Part shown: positions 52,567 to 60,686 of the stretch, one piece after another
Numbering within the stretch: position 1 is the stretch's first letter
Layout: the number at the start of each line of letters is the position of its first letter
Assembly (NCBI GenBank): GCA_964521715.1
Contig: CAZFSS010000004.1
Location: forward strand, 62,001 to 126,000
Length of the DNA: 64,000 nt
Direction of reading: 5' to 3'
Origin: DAOVRD01 sp964521715
Lineage (GTDB): Bacteria; Planctomycetota; Brocadiia; SM23-32
Translations under genes and position numbers: made by a program
Notes under the pieces: model-generated
What the model saw: only the letters and a program-made list of their open reading frames with translations
Database searches by the model: none
What the model was told of the DNA's origin: nothing

Positions 52567-53589
52567 TTATACCTTTATGGCCACTATTTTGCGGATGAGC
52601 ACGGCTCCCAGCAACTCGAGCCCGGCCGCCACGCCCAGCAGGATGTGACCCAGCTTGGTGGTGAACAGGCCTATCATGTACTCCCGGTTGAGCACGTAAA
52701 TGAGGATCAGCAGGGCCACGGGGAGCAAGCCGACGATCAGGCCGCTGAGCTTGCCCTGAGCGGTGAGCGTCTTGACCTGGCCCAGTATGCGGAACCGCTC
52801 CCTGATCGTCTTCTGGAGGCCGTCGATGACCTCGGACAGATTGCCGCCGACTTCCTTCTGGATGACCATCGCCGTGGCGAAGAACTTCACGTCCGGCGTG
52901 TCCACGCGCGTCGTAAGATGCTCAAGGGCGCTCTCAAAGGTCACGCCGAAGGTCAGCTCGTCGGCCAGGATCTTGAACTCGTCGCCCACCGGGTCGGGCA
53001 TCTCGTCGGCGACGTTCTGTATGGCCGCGTTGAGCGACTGCCCCGCCTTGACGCTGCTGGAGAGCAGGTCCAGCGCGTCCGGCAGTTGCGTGCCGAACCT
53101 CTTGAGCCGCCGCATCACCTTCACGCGCAGGAACATGTACGGCATCACGCCCAGCGTGACGCCGAAGATGAGCGCCATGAGCCAGTCGAACTCCCGCCGC
53201 CATATCACGGTGACTATGACGCCCATGCCGGCCAGCAGGCAGGAGAGCAAAACGAACGCCGTCACGGTCAGAGGCAACTGGACCTGAAGGAGCATCCCGT
53301 TCAGCTTCTCTGCCCAACTGCTCCGTTTGAGCACCCTGTCCAGAACGGGGATGTCGCTGAAGGCCTGACGCTTGAGGGCCTCCTTCCTCTCCTCCCTCTT
53401 TTTCAGCTGCTGCTCCCTGCTCTCAGCCAGGGAGTCGCCGAGCTCGTAGCGCTTGACCTGCTTGACGCCCCGCAAGCGCATCTCCACGCGGCTTTTCCTG
53501 GAGGTCCGCTGCGCGGCCAGCAGCCACACGCTGAGGGCGGCGAAGAGAACAGAGGAAACTACCAGCGCGAGGATGACCACTTCTTGCAT
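52567..53589 (-). CDS. tadB: Tad secretion inner-membrane protein TadB
   Basis: A 340-residue T2SSF-domain inner-membrane protein, partner of TadC. The N-terminal helix is VVILALVVSSVLFAALSVWL. After a charged stretch come two further helices (LTVTAFVLLSCLLAGMGVIV) and the T2SSF core LDLLSSSVKAGQSLNAAIQN with FGVTFESALEHLTTRVDTPD and QKEVGGNLSEVIDGL. The C-terminal helices are GLLPVALLILIYVL and LLGVAAGLELLGAVLI. TadB and TadC form the membrane platform on which the TadA ATPase acts. It lies 38 bases after tadA. Confidence 0.94.
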   Translation of the reverse strand: MQEVVILALVVSSVLFAALSVWLLAAQRTSRKSRVEMRLRGVKQVKRYELGDSLAESREQQLKKREERKEALKRQAFSDIPVLDRVLKRSSWAEKLNGMLLQVQLPLTVTAFVLLSCLLAGMGVIVTVIWRREFDWLMALIFGVTLGVMPYMFLRVKVMRRLKRFGTQLPDALDLLSSSVKAGQSLNAAIQNVADEMPDPVGDEFKILADELTFGVTFESALEHLTTRVDTPDVKFFATAMVIQKEVGGNLSEVIDGLQKTIRERFRILGQVKTLTAQGKLSGLIVGLLPVALLILIYVLNREYMIGLFTTKLGHILLGVAAGLELLGAVLIRKIVAIKV

Positions 53590-53627
53590 TGTCCGTCCCC
53601 CCCGCTATTCGTTGCCAGGCATCACGC

Positions 53628-55049
53628 TCAAGCCAGGAACAGGTCAGGCGACAGGTTGAAGCCCGCCGACCGCAGCTTGTCGATGAACCGCGGCTGCACG
53701 CCCGTGGGCGCATGCCCGCCCAGGCTGGCGCCGTCCGTACTGACTCCGCGGCGTTCGAAGCGGAATATGTCCTGCATCGTGACCATTTCGCCTTCCATGC
53801 CGATCACTTCGCTGAAGTACATCATCTTCCTGCTGCCATCGGGAAGGCGCTGCATCTGGATGATGACGTCGAGCGCGCTGCTTATCTGCTGGCGCAGGGC
53901 CATCTGCGGCAGCTCGGTGCCGCCCATGGCAACCATGGTCTCCAGCCTGCTGAGGGCGTCGCGCGGCGTGTTGGCGTGCACGGTGGACATCGACCCGTCG
54001 TGGCCCGTGTTCATGGCCTGAAGCATGTCGAGGGCCTCGCGCCCACGGATCTCGCCCAGGATGATGCGGTCGGGTCGCATGCGCAGGGAGTTGATCAGCA
54101 GCTCGTACTGGGTCACCTCGCCCTTGCCTTCTATGTTGGGCGGGCGCGTCTCCAGTCGCACCACGTGCGGCTGCTGAAGCTGCAGCTCGGCGCTGTCCTC
54201 TATGGTGACGATCCGTTCGCGTTCGCTGATGTAGCCGCTCAGGATGTTCAGGGTCGTCGTCTTGCCGGAACCGGTTCCGCCGCTGATCAGGATGTTCAGC
54301 CGCGCCATCACGCAGGCCTCACAGACCTCGGCTATCTCGTCGGTTATGGTGCCTCCACGTACGAGGTCGTCCATGCTGAGCGTGTCGGCCCGGAACTTAC
54401 GAATGGACAGCACGGGGTAGTCCACCGCCAGCGGCGGGATGATGGTGTTGACACGCGAACCGTCCGGCAGGCGGGCGTCGCACATCGGGGAGCTCTCGTC
54501 CACGTGGCGCCCGACCCTGGAGACGATCCGGTCTATGACGTGGCGCAGATGGGGATTGTCCTTGAACTCGACGTCGGTCAACTGGAGCTTGCCATAGCGA
54601 TCCACGTAGACCTGCTTGGCGCCGTTGACCAGTATGTCGCTGATGGTCGGGTCCTGGAGCAGGGGTTCAAGCGGTCCGAAACCGACCACTTCGTCGACGA
54701 TCTCCTGGAGGAACTGGCCCCTTTCGCTGCGGTTGAAGGTCACGCCGCTCTGGTCGAGCAGCTTCCCGCCCACGGTGGTTATCTGGCCCTTGATCTCCTC
54801 CTCGTTCAGTTCGTTCAGGATGGTCAGGTCGAGGGCATCGAGGAGCTTGCGGCGGATCCTGTCCTTCAGCTCCTGGTATTGCTCCCGCCCGATGGAGATC
54901 TTGCGCTTCTGAACGATGTACTCGGGCTCGGCCGGCTCCGGCTTCTTGGGCGCCGCTGCTGCCGCCTTGGGCTTCCTCGTCCCCGTGGCGGCAGGGCCCT
55001 GCTGTTCCCGTTCGCGCAGCCTCTTTATTCTGTCCCTGATGCCGCCCAT
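53628..55049 (-). CDS. tadA: Tad secretion ATPase TadA/CpaF
   Basis: A 473-residue secretion ATPase of the CpaF/TadA group, which powers pilus assembly or secretion from the cytoplasm. The N-terminal 60 residues are basic and Ala/Pro-rich. The N-domain holds TISDILVNGAKQVYVDRYGK, typical of CpaF. The ATPase core has Walker A LISGGTGSGKTTTLNIL, the Asp box RIVTIEDSAELQLQQPHVVR, Walker B RMRPDRIILGEIRGREALDM and the His box GHDGSMSTVHANTPRDALSR. It lies between cpaE (74 bases) and tadB (38 bases). Confidence 0.96.
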   Translation of the reverse strand: MGGIRDRIKRLREREQQGPAATGTRKPKAAAAAPKKPEPAEPEYIVQKRKISIGREQYQELKDRIRRKLLDALDLTILNELNEEEIKGQITTVGGKLLDQSGVTFNRSERGQFLQEIVDEVVGFGPLEPLLQDPTISDILVNGAKQVYVDRYGKLQLTDVEFKDNPHLRHVIDRIVSRVGRHVDESSPMCDARLPDGSRVNTIIPPLAVDYPVLSIRKFRADTLSMDDLVRGGTITDEIAEVCEACVMARLNILISGGTGSGKTTTLNILSGYISERERIVTIEDSAELQLQQPHVVRLETRPPNIEGKGEVTQYELLINSLRMRPDRIILGEIRGREALDMLQAMNTGHDGSMSTVHANTPRDALSRLETMVAMGGTELPQMALRQQISSALDVIIQMQRLPDGSRKMMYFSEVIGMEGEMVTMQDIFRFERRGVSTDGASLGGHAPTGVQPRFIDKLRSAGFNLSPDLFLA

Positions 55050-55123
55050 GTCTGCGTCGTCCCCTTCAGTGGTCGGCTCGGGTCACGGCTCTCGGACTGC
55101 ACAGCCCGACCGAACCCGTGGCC

Positions 55124-56299
55124 CTACCGAGCCCAACTAAACAGGCCCTTCTTTTTCACCTTCGGGGTCGGCGCCAGCCCGGCCGTGGTCCGGGCCAGAG
55201 CCCGCAGGCTGCGCGTGGCCTGGCTGTCAGGATCCACGATGTCCAGCGCCTGCCCGGAGTTCAGAGAGTTGATGATCGGTCGCGAATCGTACGGGATCAG
55301 CCAGTGGATCGGCTGGTTCACGTGCTTGGCCACTTCGTCGAGCGAGATCTCGTGGCTGTCGTAGTACCGGTTGATGACGAGCTTGATCTTCTCCGGCTTG
55401 TAGCCGAGCTCCTTAAAGGTCTCCAGCGCCCGGATAGTGCGGCGGATCGAGGGCAGCAACATCTCGCACAGAAGGAGTATCTCGTCCGACTCGTCCAGCG
55501 CCACTATCGAGCAGTCGTCTATCGTGTGCGGCAGGTCGAGCACTGTGTAGCTGAAGACCTTCCGGCAGGTCTGGATGACGCCGCGGATGCGCCACGGATC
55601 GATGCCTTCGGCCTCCTCCAGGGACATGGGAGCCGGCAACACCGCCGCGCCGCTCTCATGATTGCTCATGAAGGTCGCGAGCAGGTTCTCATCCAACCTC
55701 TCCTGCTCGTGAGCGGCATCGGCAAGCGTGTGGGAGAACTCCAGGATGTCCATCGCCAGCGCAACGGTGCCGAACTGCAGGTTCATGTCCACGATGCAAC
55801 TGGACCTGGGCCTCCTCAGTTCCTTGGCGATCAAGGTTGCCAGGTTGCAGGCAACGGTGGTCACGCCCGTGCCTCCGGCGACGCTGAAGACGGAAACCAC
55901 CGTTCCCTCGCCATGCGTGAAGATCCCTTTCCTCTTGAACAGCCCCGCCATCGCCTTCGCAAGCTCGTCAGCGTCGATGGGGAACTCCAGGAATTCGTCG
56001 CTCCCCGCCCGCATGCAGGAGACCAGCAACTCCCGCGTGGGTTCCTTGCTGACGACGATGATGCCGACGTCCTCGGCCATCCCCCTGATGGCCTCCACCG
56101 TGCCAAGAGCCGGATCGTTCGGAGTGTCAACACCCACAACCACCGCAGCCGGGCTCTCCTCCTTGACCTGACTGGGGGCCTGGCGCAGGTCGGATATGGG
56201 GATCAGCTCCATCTCGGCGTCGTACTGCCGGAACGCCTGCACGATCTCCTGGCAGTACTGCTCGTTCGGATGCAGCACCATTATCCTTACTTCAGGCAT
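55124..56299 (-). CDS. cpaE: Tad pilus-localisation protein CpaE/TadZ
   Basis: A 391-residue protein combining an N-terminal atypical receiver-like domain (RIMVLHPNEQYCQEIVQAFR, no complete Asp/Lys phosphorylation set) with a ParA/MinD-type ATPase domain from about residue 135. The deviant Walker A is SVAGGTGVTTVACNLATLIA. It lacks the signature Lys, as is usual for CpaE/TadZ. The switch segment is FSYTVLDLPHTIDDCSIVAL. Such proteins place the Tad apparatus at the cell pole in Caulobacter and others. It lies 53 bases after cpaB. No phosphorylation can be predicted. Confidence 0.93.
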   Translation of the reverse strand: MPEVRIMVLHPNEQYCQEIVQAFRQYDAEMELIPISDLRQAPSQVKEESPAAVVVGVDTPNDPALGTVEAIRGMAEDVGIIVVSKEPTRELLVSCMRAGSDEFLEFPIDADELAKAMAGLFKRKGIFTHGEGTVVSVFSVAGGTGVTTVACNLATLIAKELRRPRSSCIVDMNLQFGTVALAMDILEFSHTLADAAHEQERLDENLLATFMSNHESGAAVLPAPMSLEEAEGIDPWRIRGVIQTCRKVFSYTVLDLPHTIDDCSIVALDESDEILLLCEMLLPSIRRTIRALETFKELGYKPEKIKLVINRYYDSHEISLDEVAKHVNQPIHWLIPYDSRPIINSLNSGQALDIVDPDSQATRSLRALARTTAGLAPTPKVKKKGLFSWAR

Positions 56300-56352
56300 C
56301 GTCTACTCCATCGTCTGCCTGCAAGTGCGCGAGCCGGCGCGCAGAGGGCATG

Positions 56353-57696
56353 TCATCCCCCCGAGGTCCCGGCACCGGCCACCAGTTCCTCGAGTCGCTT
56401 GATCTCCGGATGCGCGGGAAACTTGCCTTTGATCTCCTGCAGCTTCGCGACGGCTTCGGCGTTCTTGCCTTGCTCAACGTGTGCCAGCAGTACCTTCTTG
56501 GACAGATCGAAGTCGGATCGGACGTCCTGGAGCCGGCGCTCATAGTCGCCCAGTACTTCCGGGGAGGCGCCATAGTCGCCGTCCGTCAGCTCCGCCAGCA
56601 GTCGCTCGGCTTCGGGCACATCTCCCTGCGCCAGGGCCTGGTCCAGCCGGTCCACTTGCTGCGTGTAGTCAGACTCGCGCACGGCCTTCTCAATCGACTG
56701 CCGGAGGCCTTTCACGCCCTGCATGACCTGCTCGTTGCTGGCGCATTCCGCCAGGAGCTCGATCCTGGTCAGCTCCTTTTGGGCAACGTCGTAGTTGCCA
56801 GCCTCGAAGGCCGCCTGGCCTCTGCCCAGCAGGTTCTCGCCGATGGCTTTGCCGCACGTTCCCAGCTCGCGTCGCGCGTCCCTGGCGACCTTCTCGACCG
56901 CTGAGTAACCGGCAACGATCTCCCTGAGCAGGGCCAGAGCCCGCTCGTACTCGCCGACGGCCATTAGGGCCCGGCTCTTATCCAGCAGCCACTGGGCTTC
57001 GTCCTGTTGCGTCTTCTCTGCCGTCAGCGGGCTGGCCAGCACCGGCCCCTCGCAGTTCTCGTCGGCCACAGGGCTGAGGCGGAATTCGTCCGCCTTGTTC
57101 TGCAGGAAGGCACGCTCCTGCTCGTCTTTGACCAGCAGCCAGATTTCGGGCTTCGGCTCTTCTTCCCTGATGGGGCGGCCTTGCCGGTCCAGGCGGCCGA
57201 TGTGATATATCGTCACGCAACGCAGGAAATCCTCCAGCTTGCCGTTCGTGAACGTCAGGACGTCCACCTTCATGCCCGGCCTGAAACGCCGGGCGTTGTC
57301 CGTGTCAACAACGATCTTCTGCGGGTACATGCCCTCCGGGATGAACTCCTCCTCGGGTACGACCTGCGCCTGCAGTATCGGCTCGTGCTTCACGAAGGAC
57401 ACGCCAGCCACCATCGTCTTCTCCGCGAAGGCTTCCTTGTCGCTCAGGGCGCCGGCAGGCATCATCTCCTTCGGCCAACGAGTCACGAAGAACACGTTTG
57501 CGTCCTGGTCTCCCTCGGCCGCCAGCCGAAGTTGCTCGCCGAACTCTATATCCCTCTTGGCAAGCAGGATCGTGGCCCCATCCGCCGGGGCCGGGGCAGC
57601 CTTCGCCCCGGAAAGGCGTTTGTGCACGGCGAGGACGGCAATCAGGGCAGAGACGGCCCCGGCAACGACGAAGATCAGCGCTCTCTTGCTCCTCAC
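56353..57696 (-). CDS. cpaB: Flp pilus assembly protein CpaB/RcpC with C-terminal TPR-like region
   Basis: A 447-residue protein. An N-terminal membrane helix (RALIFVVAGAVSALIAVLAV) precedes an SAF domain (ATILLAKRDIEFGEQLRLAA, then AGALSDKEAFAEKTMVAGVS), the RcpC/CpaB core that lies in the periplasm beside the secretin. The SAF part continues to about residue 205. The remaining 240 residues form TPR-like helical repeats (LDKSRALMAVGEYERALALL, GQAAFEAGNYDVAQKELTRI, LDQALAQGDVPEAERLLAEL). CpaB proteins are usually 250-320 residues, so this tail is an addition. It starts with GTG after an AAGGAG site. It lies between tadE and cpaE. Confidence 0.9.
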   Translation of the reverse strand: MRSKRALIFVVAGAVSALIAVLAVHKRLSGAKAAPAPADGATILLAKRDIEFGEQLRLAAEGDQDANVFFVTRWPKEMMPAGALSDKEAFAEKTMVAGVSFVKHEPILQAQVVPEEEFIPEGMYPQKIVVDTDNARRFRPGMKVDVLTFTNGKLEDFLRCVTIYHIGRLDRQGRPIREEEPKPEIWLLVKDEQERAFLQNKADEFRLSPVADENCEGPVLASPLTAEKTQQDEAQWLLDKSRALMAVGEYERALALLREIVAGYSAVEKVARDARRELGTCGKAIGENLLGRGQAAFEAGNYDVAQKELTRIELLAECASNEQVMQGVKGLRQSIEKAVRESDYTQQVDRLDQALAQGDVPEAERLLAELTDGDYGASPEVLGDYERRLQDVRSDFDLSKKVLLAHVEQGKNAEAVAKLQEIKGKFPAHPEIKRLEELVAGAGTSGG

Positions 57697-57788
57697 GTCC
57701 CACGGACTCCTTGTCTTGTCGAGCCAGACAGGTCACACAGCGACCGCTGCCCATCCCCACCGGCCATAGCACAGATCACGGATCGGGC

Positions 57789-58229
57789 CTACTCGTGCCG
57801 GAAGACGCAACGGCCCTTCAAAGGCAGAGAGCCCGAGAAACGCGGTATCACGTTGCCGCTCATGACCACGAAGCTGTGACTGACCGTAACGCAGACGCGG
57901 TCCCCCTCGACTGCGTCCACCAGGCCAGTGCGCGGGCTTCCCGTCGGGTCCGTCACCACAATGTTAGTTGACCAGCTTCCCTCAAAACCCACGGTCGTCA
58001 TGAAATCGTCAACTCTGGCGAGCACATCGCTGTCCAACTGCCCGAGAAGGGACCCCGCCCGGGCCCCCTCTCGCGCGGCGTTCGCCAGCAGGTGCAGCTC
58101 GAAATAGGCCCTTCCGAACTCGATGGCGGCGAAAACCATGAGCATGAACAGAGGCAGAATCAGCGCGAACTCCACCACCGCCTGCCCCCGCCGTCCGCGT
58201 TCCTTCGTTCTGGGTAGTCGCCTCTCCAT
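57789..58229 (-). CDS. TadE-family pseudopilin
   Basis: A 146-residue TadE-like protein, the first recognised gene of the tad operon. The basic N-terminus (RRLPRTKERGRRGQ) and the segment AVVEFALILPLFMLMVFAAI form the prepilin-like motif. The Glu at position +5-like of the hydrophobic segment is in VEFALILPLF. The following region FGRAYFELHLLANAAREGAR is typical for the family. TadE/TadF are minor pseudopilins processed by a prepilin peptidase, but no peptidase gene (tadV/cpaA) was found. It lies 92 bases before cpaB. Confidence 0.9.
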   Translation of the reverse strand: MERRLPRTKERGRRGQAVVEFALILPLFMLMVFAAIEFGRAYFELHLLANAAREGARAGSLLGQLDSDVLARVDDFMTTVGFEGSWSTNIVVTDPTGSPRTGLVDAVEGDRVCVTVSHSFVVMSGNVIPRFSGSLPLKGRCVFRHE

Positions 58230-58419
58230 CGCTGCACCTCAGCTCGCACTGCCCGGGCCTGCCACGCGTCAAGGACCAGGGTACGGGACAACCCGGAGCG
58301 CGCTTCGACTAAAGATACCAGAAACCCGGTCCCGATGCACGGATTTCGTCCGCTTCTTCGCACCCAATAGCCCCTGCAAAACCGGTGCCGGGCCTGGGTC
58401 CGCGTCGGCCACGCAGCGC

Positions 58420-58458
58420 CACGTAAGCGCAAAGTGCTCCCGCCCAATCCCTTACGTG
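58420..58458. repeat. Inverted repeat in the gap before tadE
   Basis: CACGTAAG at 58420-58427 and CTTACGTG at 58451-58458 are exact inverted copies across 23 bases. They fall within the 476-base gap from 58230 to 58705, inside a possible 300-base tad leader. Such symmetry can be an operator, but I recognise no regulator site. No Flp pilin ORF was found in the gap. Confidence 0.4.
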
Positions 58459-58544
58459 CGTCCGGCAGTGCCGCCACGCAGCGACCCGGAGCCGTTTCGT
58501 TCGGTTACATCCCGGCCCGCCGGAGCGGCACGCCTTTGGGAGCG

Positions 58545-58573
58545 ATGGTAACAGAACGGCCCTCCGTTTGCAA
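58545..58573 (-). promoter_or_regulatory. Candidate tad-operon promoter
   Basis: On the minus strand TTGCAA (58568-58573) and TACCAT (58545-58550) are 17 bases apart, about 310 bases before the TadE start. It is the best match in the gap, but leaves a long leader. Confidence 0.35.
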
Positions 58574-58627
58574 TGCCTTCCCCGATGGCGACGGCTGCGA
58601 GTCCTGCCGCGCCTGGCGTCGGGCGGC

Positions 58628-58656
58628 TTGGCGCCAGGCGCCACTTGTGCTCTAAT
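58628..58656 (+). promoter_or_regulatory. Candidate promoter of the MBL hydrolase gene
   Basis: TTGGCG at 58628-58633 and TCTAAT at 58651-58656 are 17 bases apart, about 50 bases before the start codon. Confidence 0.4.
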
Positions 58657-58705
58657 GTGCCCGGCAGGGGTACGGACCCTACCGGCGCATTGGTGAGCCG
58701 AAGGC

Positions 58706-59488
58706 ATGGCGGACAACTTCGTCAAGTTCCTGGGCACGGCCGGCGCGCGATTCGTCATGGCCAGGCAGTTGCGCTACTCGGCGGGCACGCTCATCGCCAT
58801 CAACGGCCGGAAGGTGATGCTCGACCCCGGTCCGGGGACGCTTGTGCGTTGCGCCAAGTCCCGGCCGCCGATCGACCCTTCCGAGCTCGACACCGTGATC
58901 CTCACCCACGCCCACCTCGACCATTCGGGCGACGTCAACGCCGTTCTGGACGCGATGACGTGGGGCGGCTTCAAGCGCAGGGGCCGGCTCTTCGCCCCCC
59001 GGGAGTGCCTCGAGGGGCCCAACACCGTCGTGCTCAACTACCTGCGCGAGTTCGTCGAGGAGGTCGTCGTGCTGGAGCCGCAGCGCGATTACGCGGTCGG
59101 CCCGCTGCGCTTCGCCACCTCCATCCGCCACCGGCATCCGGCTGAGACCTACGGCATCAAGTTCGCCCGCGACGGGCAGACGGTCGCCTTCCTCGTGGAC
59201 ACGCTCTACTTCGACGGCCTCGCGGAGTCCTACCGGGGGGCGGACATCCTGGTCCTGAACGTCGTGCGCCGCGAGCCCCACGAGAGCGCAACCGTCATGC
59301 ATCTGAGCCTGGATGACGCCCGCCGGCTCATCGGGCAGATCGGCCCCCGCAAGGCGGTCCTGACGCACTTCGGGATGACGATGCTCCAGGCGAAGCCGCG
59401 CCAGGCAGCCGAGCGTCTGACGCAAGAACTGGGCGTCGAAGTCATCGCCGCCTCGGACGGCATGACGCTCGACCTGGACGCCGCCTGA
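58706..59488 (+). CDS. Metallo-beta-lactamase-fold hydrolase
   Basis: A 260-residue MBL-fold protein. The metal-binding motif VILTHAHLDHSGDVNAVL contains H-x-H-x-D-H. The N-terminal strands include GTLIAINGRKVMLDPGPGTL, and a later AVLTHFGMTM supplies the C-terminal His. The middle His/Asp ligands are in SIRHRHPAETYGIKF and AFLVDTLYF. The GTAGARF opening resembles the RNase Z/PhnP/lactonase-type group, but there is no exosite or CPSF domain. Substrate is unknown. Possible roles are a phosphodiesterase, lactonase or RNase Z-like nuclease. The gene stands alone, 170 bases before the Gfo/Idh/MocA oxidoreductase. Confidence 0.88.
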   Translation: MADNFVKFLGTAGARFVMARQLRYSAGTLIAINGRKVMLDPGPGTLVRCAKSRPPIDPSELDTVILTHAHLDHSGDVNAVLDAMTWGGFKRRGRLFAPRECLEGPNTVVLNYLREFVEEVVVLEPQRDYAVGPLRFATSIRHRHPAETYGIKFARDGQTVAFLVDTLYFDGLAESYRGADILVLNVVRREPHESATVMHLSLDDARRLIGQIGPRKAVLTHFGMTMLQAKPRQAAERLTQELGVEVIAASDGMTLDLDAA

Positions 59489-59658
59489 GGCCGCATGCGG
59501 CCGGCCTCCTGCCCGTTCCCCCCCGCCGGCTCCGTACGCGGAGCTTGTGGGAGCGGGCGCGATGGGTTACCATCCCCCCGGGCAAGGCGTTTACGCGCGA
59601 CTCCCGGAGCCCGCGCGCTTTCGAGCCCAGCCGGGCACTTCCTCGTGAGGACCCAGAC

Positions 59659-60642
59659 ATGGACGCGGTCAACGTGGCCTTCATCGGTGCCGGATCGTTC
59701 TCCAATTTCGTCCACTACCCCAGCCTCTCCGCGATGGACGACGTGCGGACCGTCGCCATAGCGGACCTGGACGAATCGCGCCTGAAGGCCACGGCGGACA
59801 AGTACGGCGTGGAGGGCCGATACCAGGACTACCACGAGATGCTGGGGAAAGAGGACCTAGACGCCGTCTACGTGGTCATGCCCCCGCACGGGCTCAAGCC
59901 CATCGTGCTCGACGTGATCGCGGCGGGCAAGCACGTCTTCACGGAGAAGCCCGCCGGCATGAACCCGCGGGAGACGGCCGAGATGGCGGCGGCCGCCGAA
60001 CGGGCGGGCGTCAAGTCCGCCGTCGGCTGTAACCGCCGCTACAGCCACGTGATACGCAAAGCGAAGGAGGAAGTCCTCAAGTGCGGCCCCATCTCGGAGT
60101 TCATGGCCGAGTATCATAAGGATATGAAGGAGACCTACCGCGGGATGAGCATCATGTACGCCGACTGCGTGCACGTGCTCGACCCCATGCGGGACGTGAT
60201 GGGGGAGCCGGAATCGGTGCACGCCCACGCGGACTGGTGGTACACCAGGAAGGGATGGGAGGGCTCCTACAACGCCTATCAAGCCCTGATACGCTTCGCC
60301 AGCGGCGCCACGGGCATCTTCACGGCCAATCGCCAGTGCGGCGCCCGCTACGAGCGGTTCGAGATGCACGGCAACGGCATCTCCGCCTACGTCCGCGCCC
60401 CCGAATCGGTCGAGATATACAGAACCGGCACGCCCGAACCCGAGGTTTACACCGGTGAGCAACTGGCAGGGGCCAGCGGCATGATCCGGACCTACGGCTA
60501 CTTCGTGGAGAGCCGGGAGTTCATCGACTGCATCAAGAACGACACGATGCCGCTGACGAACCTGTCGGACAACGTCAAGACCATGCAGTTCTGCGACATG
60601 ATCTCCGCCGGCGAGCACCTGGACATGACGGGCGGGGATTAG
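59659..60642 (+). CDS. Gfo/Idh/MocA-family oxidoreductase
   Basis: A 327-residue NAD(P)-dependent oxidoreductase. The N-terminal Rossmann motif is VNVAFIGAGSFSNFVHYPSL. The family EKP motif with the catalytic-pocket Lys is HVFTEKPAGMNPRETAEM, and the second domain begins SAVGCNRRYSHVIRKAKEEV. Members oxidise or reduce sugars, inositol or sugar derivatives, and Planctomycetota carry many copies. Substrate is unknown. The ATG at 59659 has a GTGAGG site 8 bases upstream and gives the Rossmann start. The frame is open to 59545, but the extra part is not coding-like. Confidence 0.9.
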   Translation: MDAVNVAFIGAGSFSNFVHYPSLSAMDDVRTVAIADLDESRLKATADKYGVEGRYQDYHEMLGKEDLDAVYVVMPPHGLKPIVLDVIAAGKHVFTEKPAGMNPRETAEMAAAAERAGVKSAVGCNRRYSHVIRKAKEEVLKCGPISEFMAEYHKDMKETYRGMSIMYADCVHVLDPMRDVMGEPESVHAHADWWYTRKGWEGSYNAYQALIRFASGATGIFTANRQCGARYERFEMHGNGISAYVRAPESVEIYRTGTPEPEVYTGEQLAGASGMIRTYGYFVESREFIDCIKNDTMPLTNLSDNVKTMQFCDMISAGEHLDMTGGD

Positions 60643-60686
60643 GCGCGCGTCTTCCCGCGCAGGCCGCCGCGCGCGCGTCCGACATC

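Noticed and set aside
53589..55364. A 591-codon plus-strand frame opposite tadA
   Set aside because: It reads through several parts of the tad operon in antisense, with compositional bias and no motifs.
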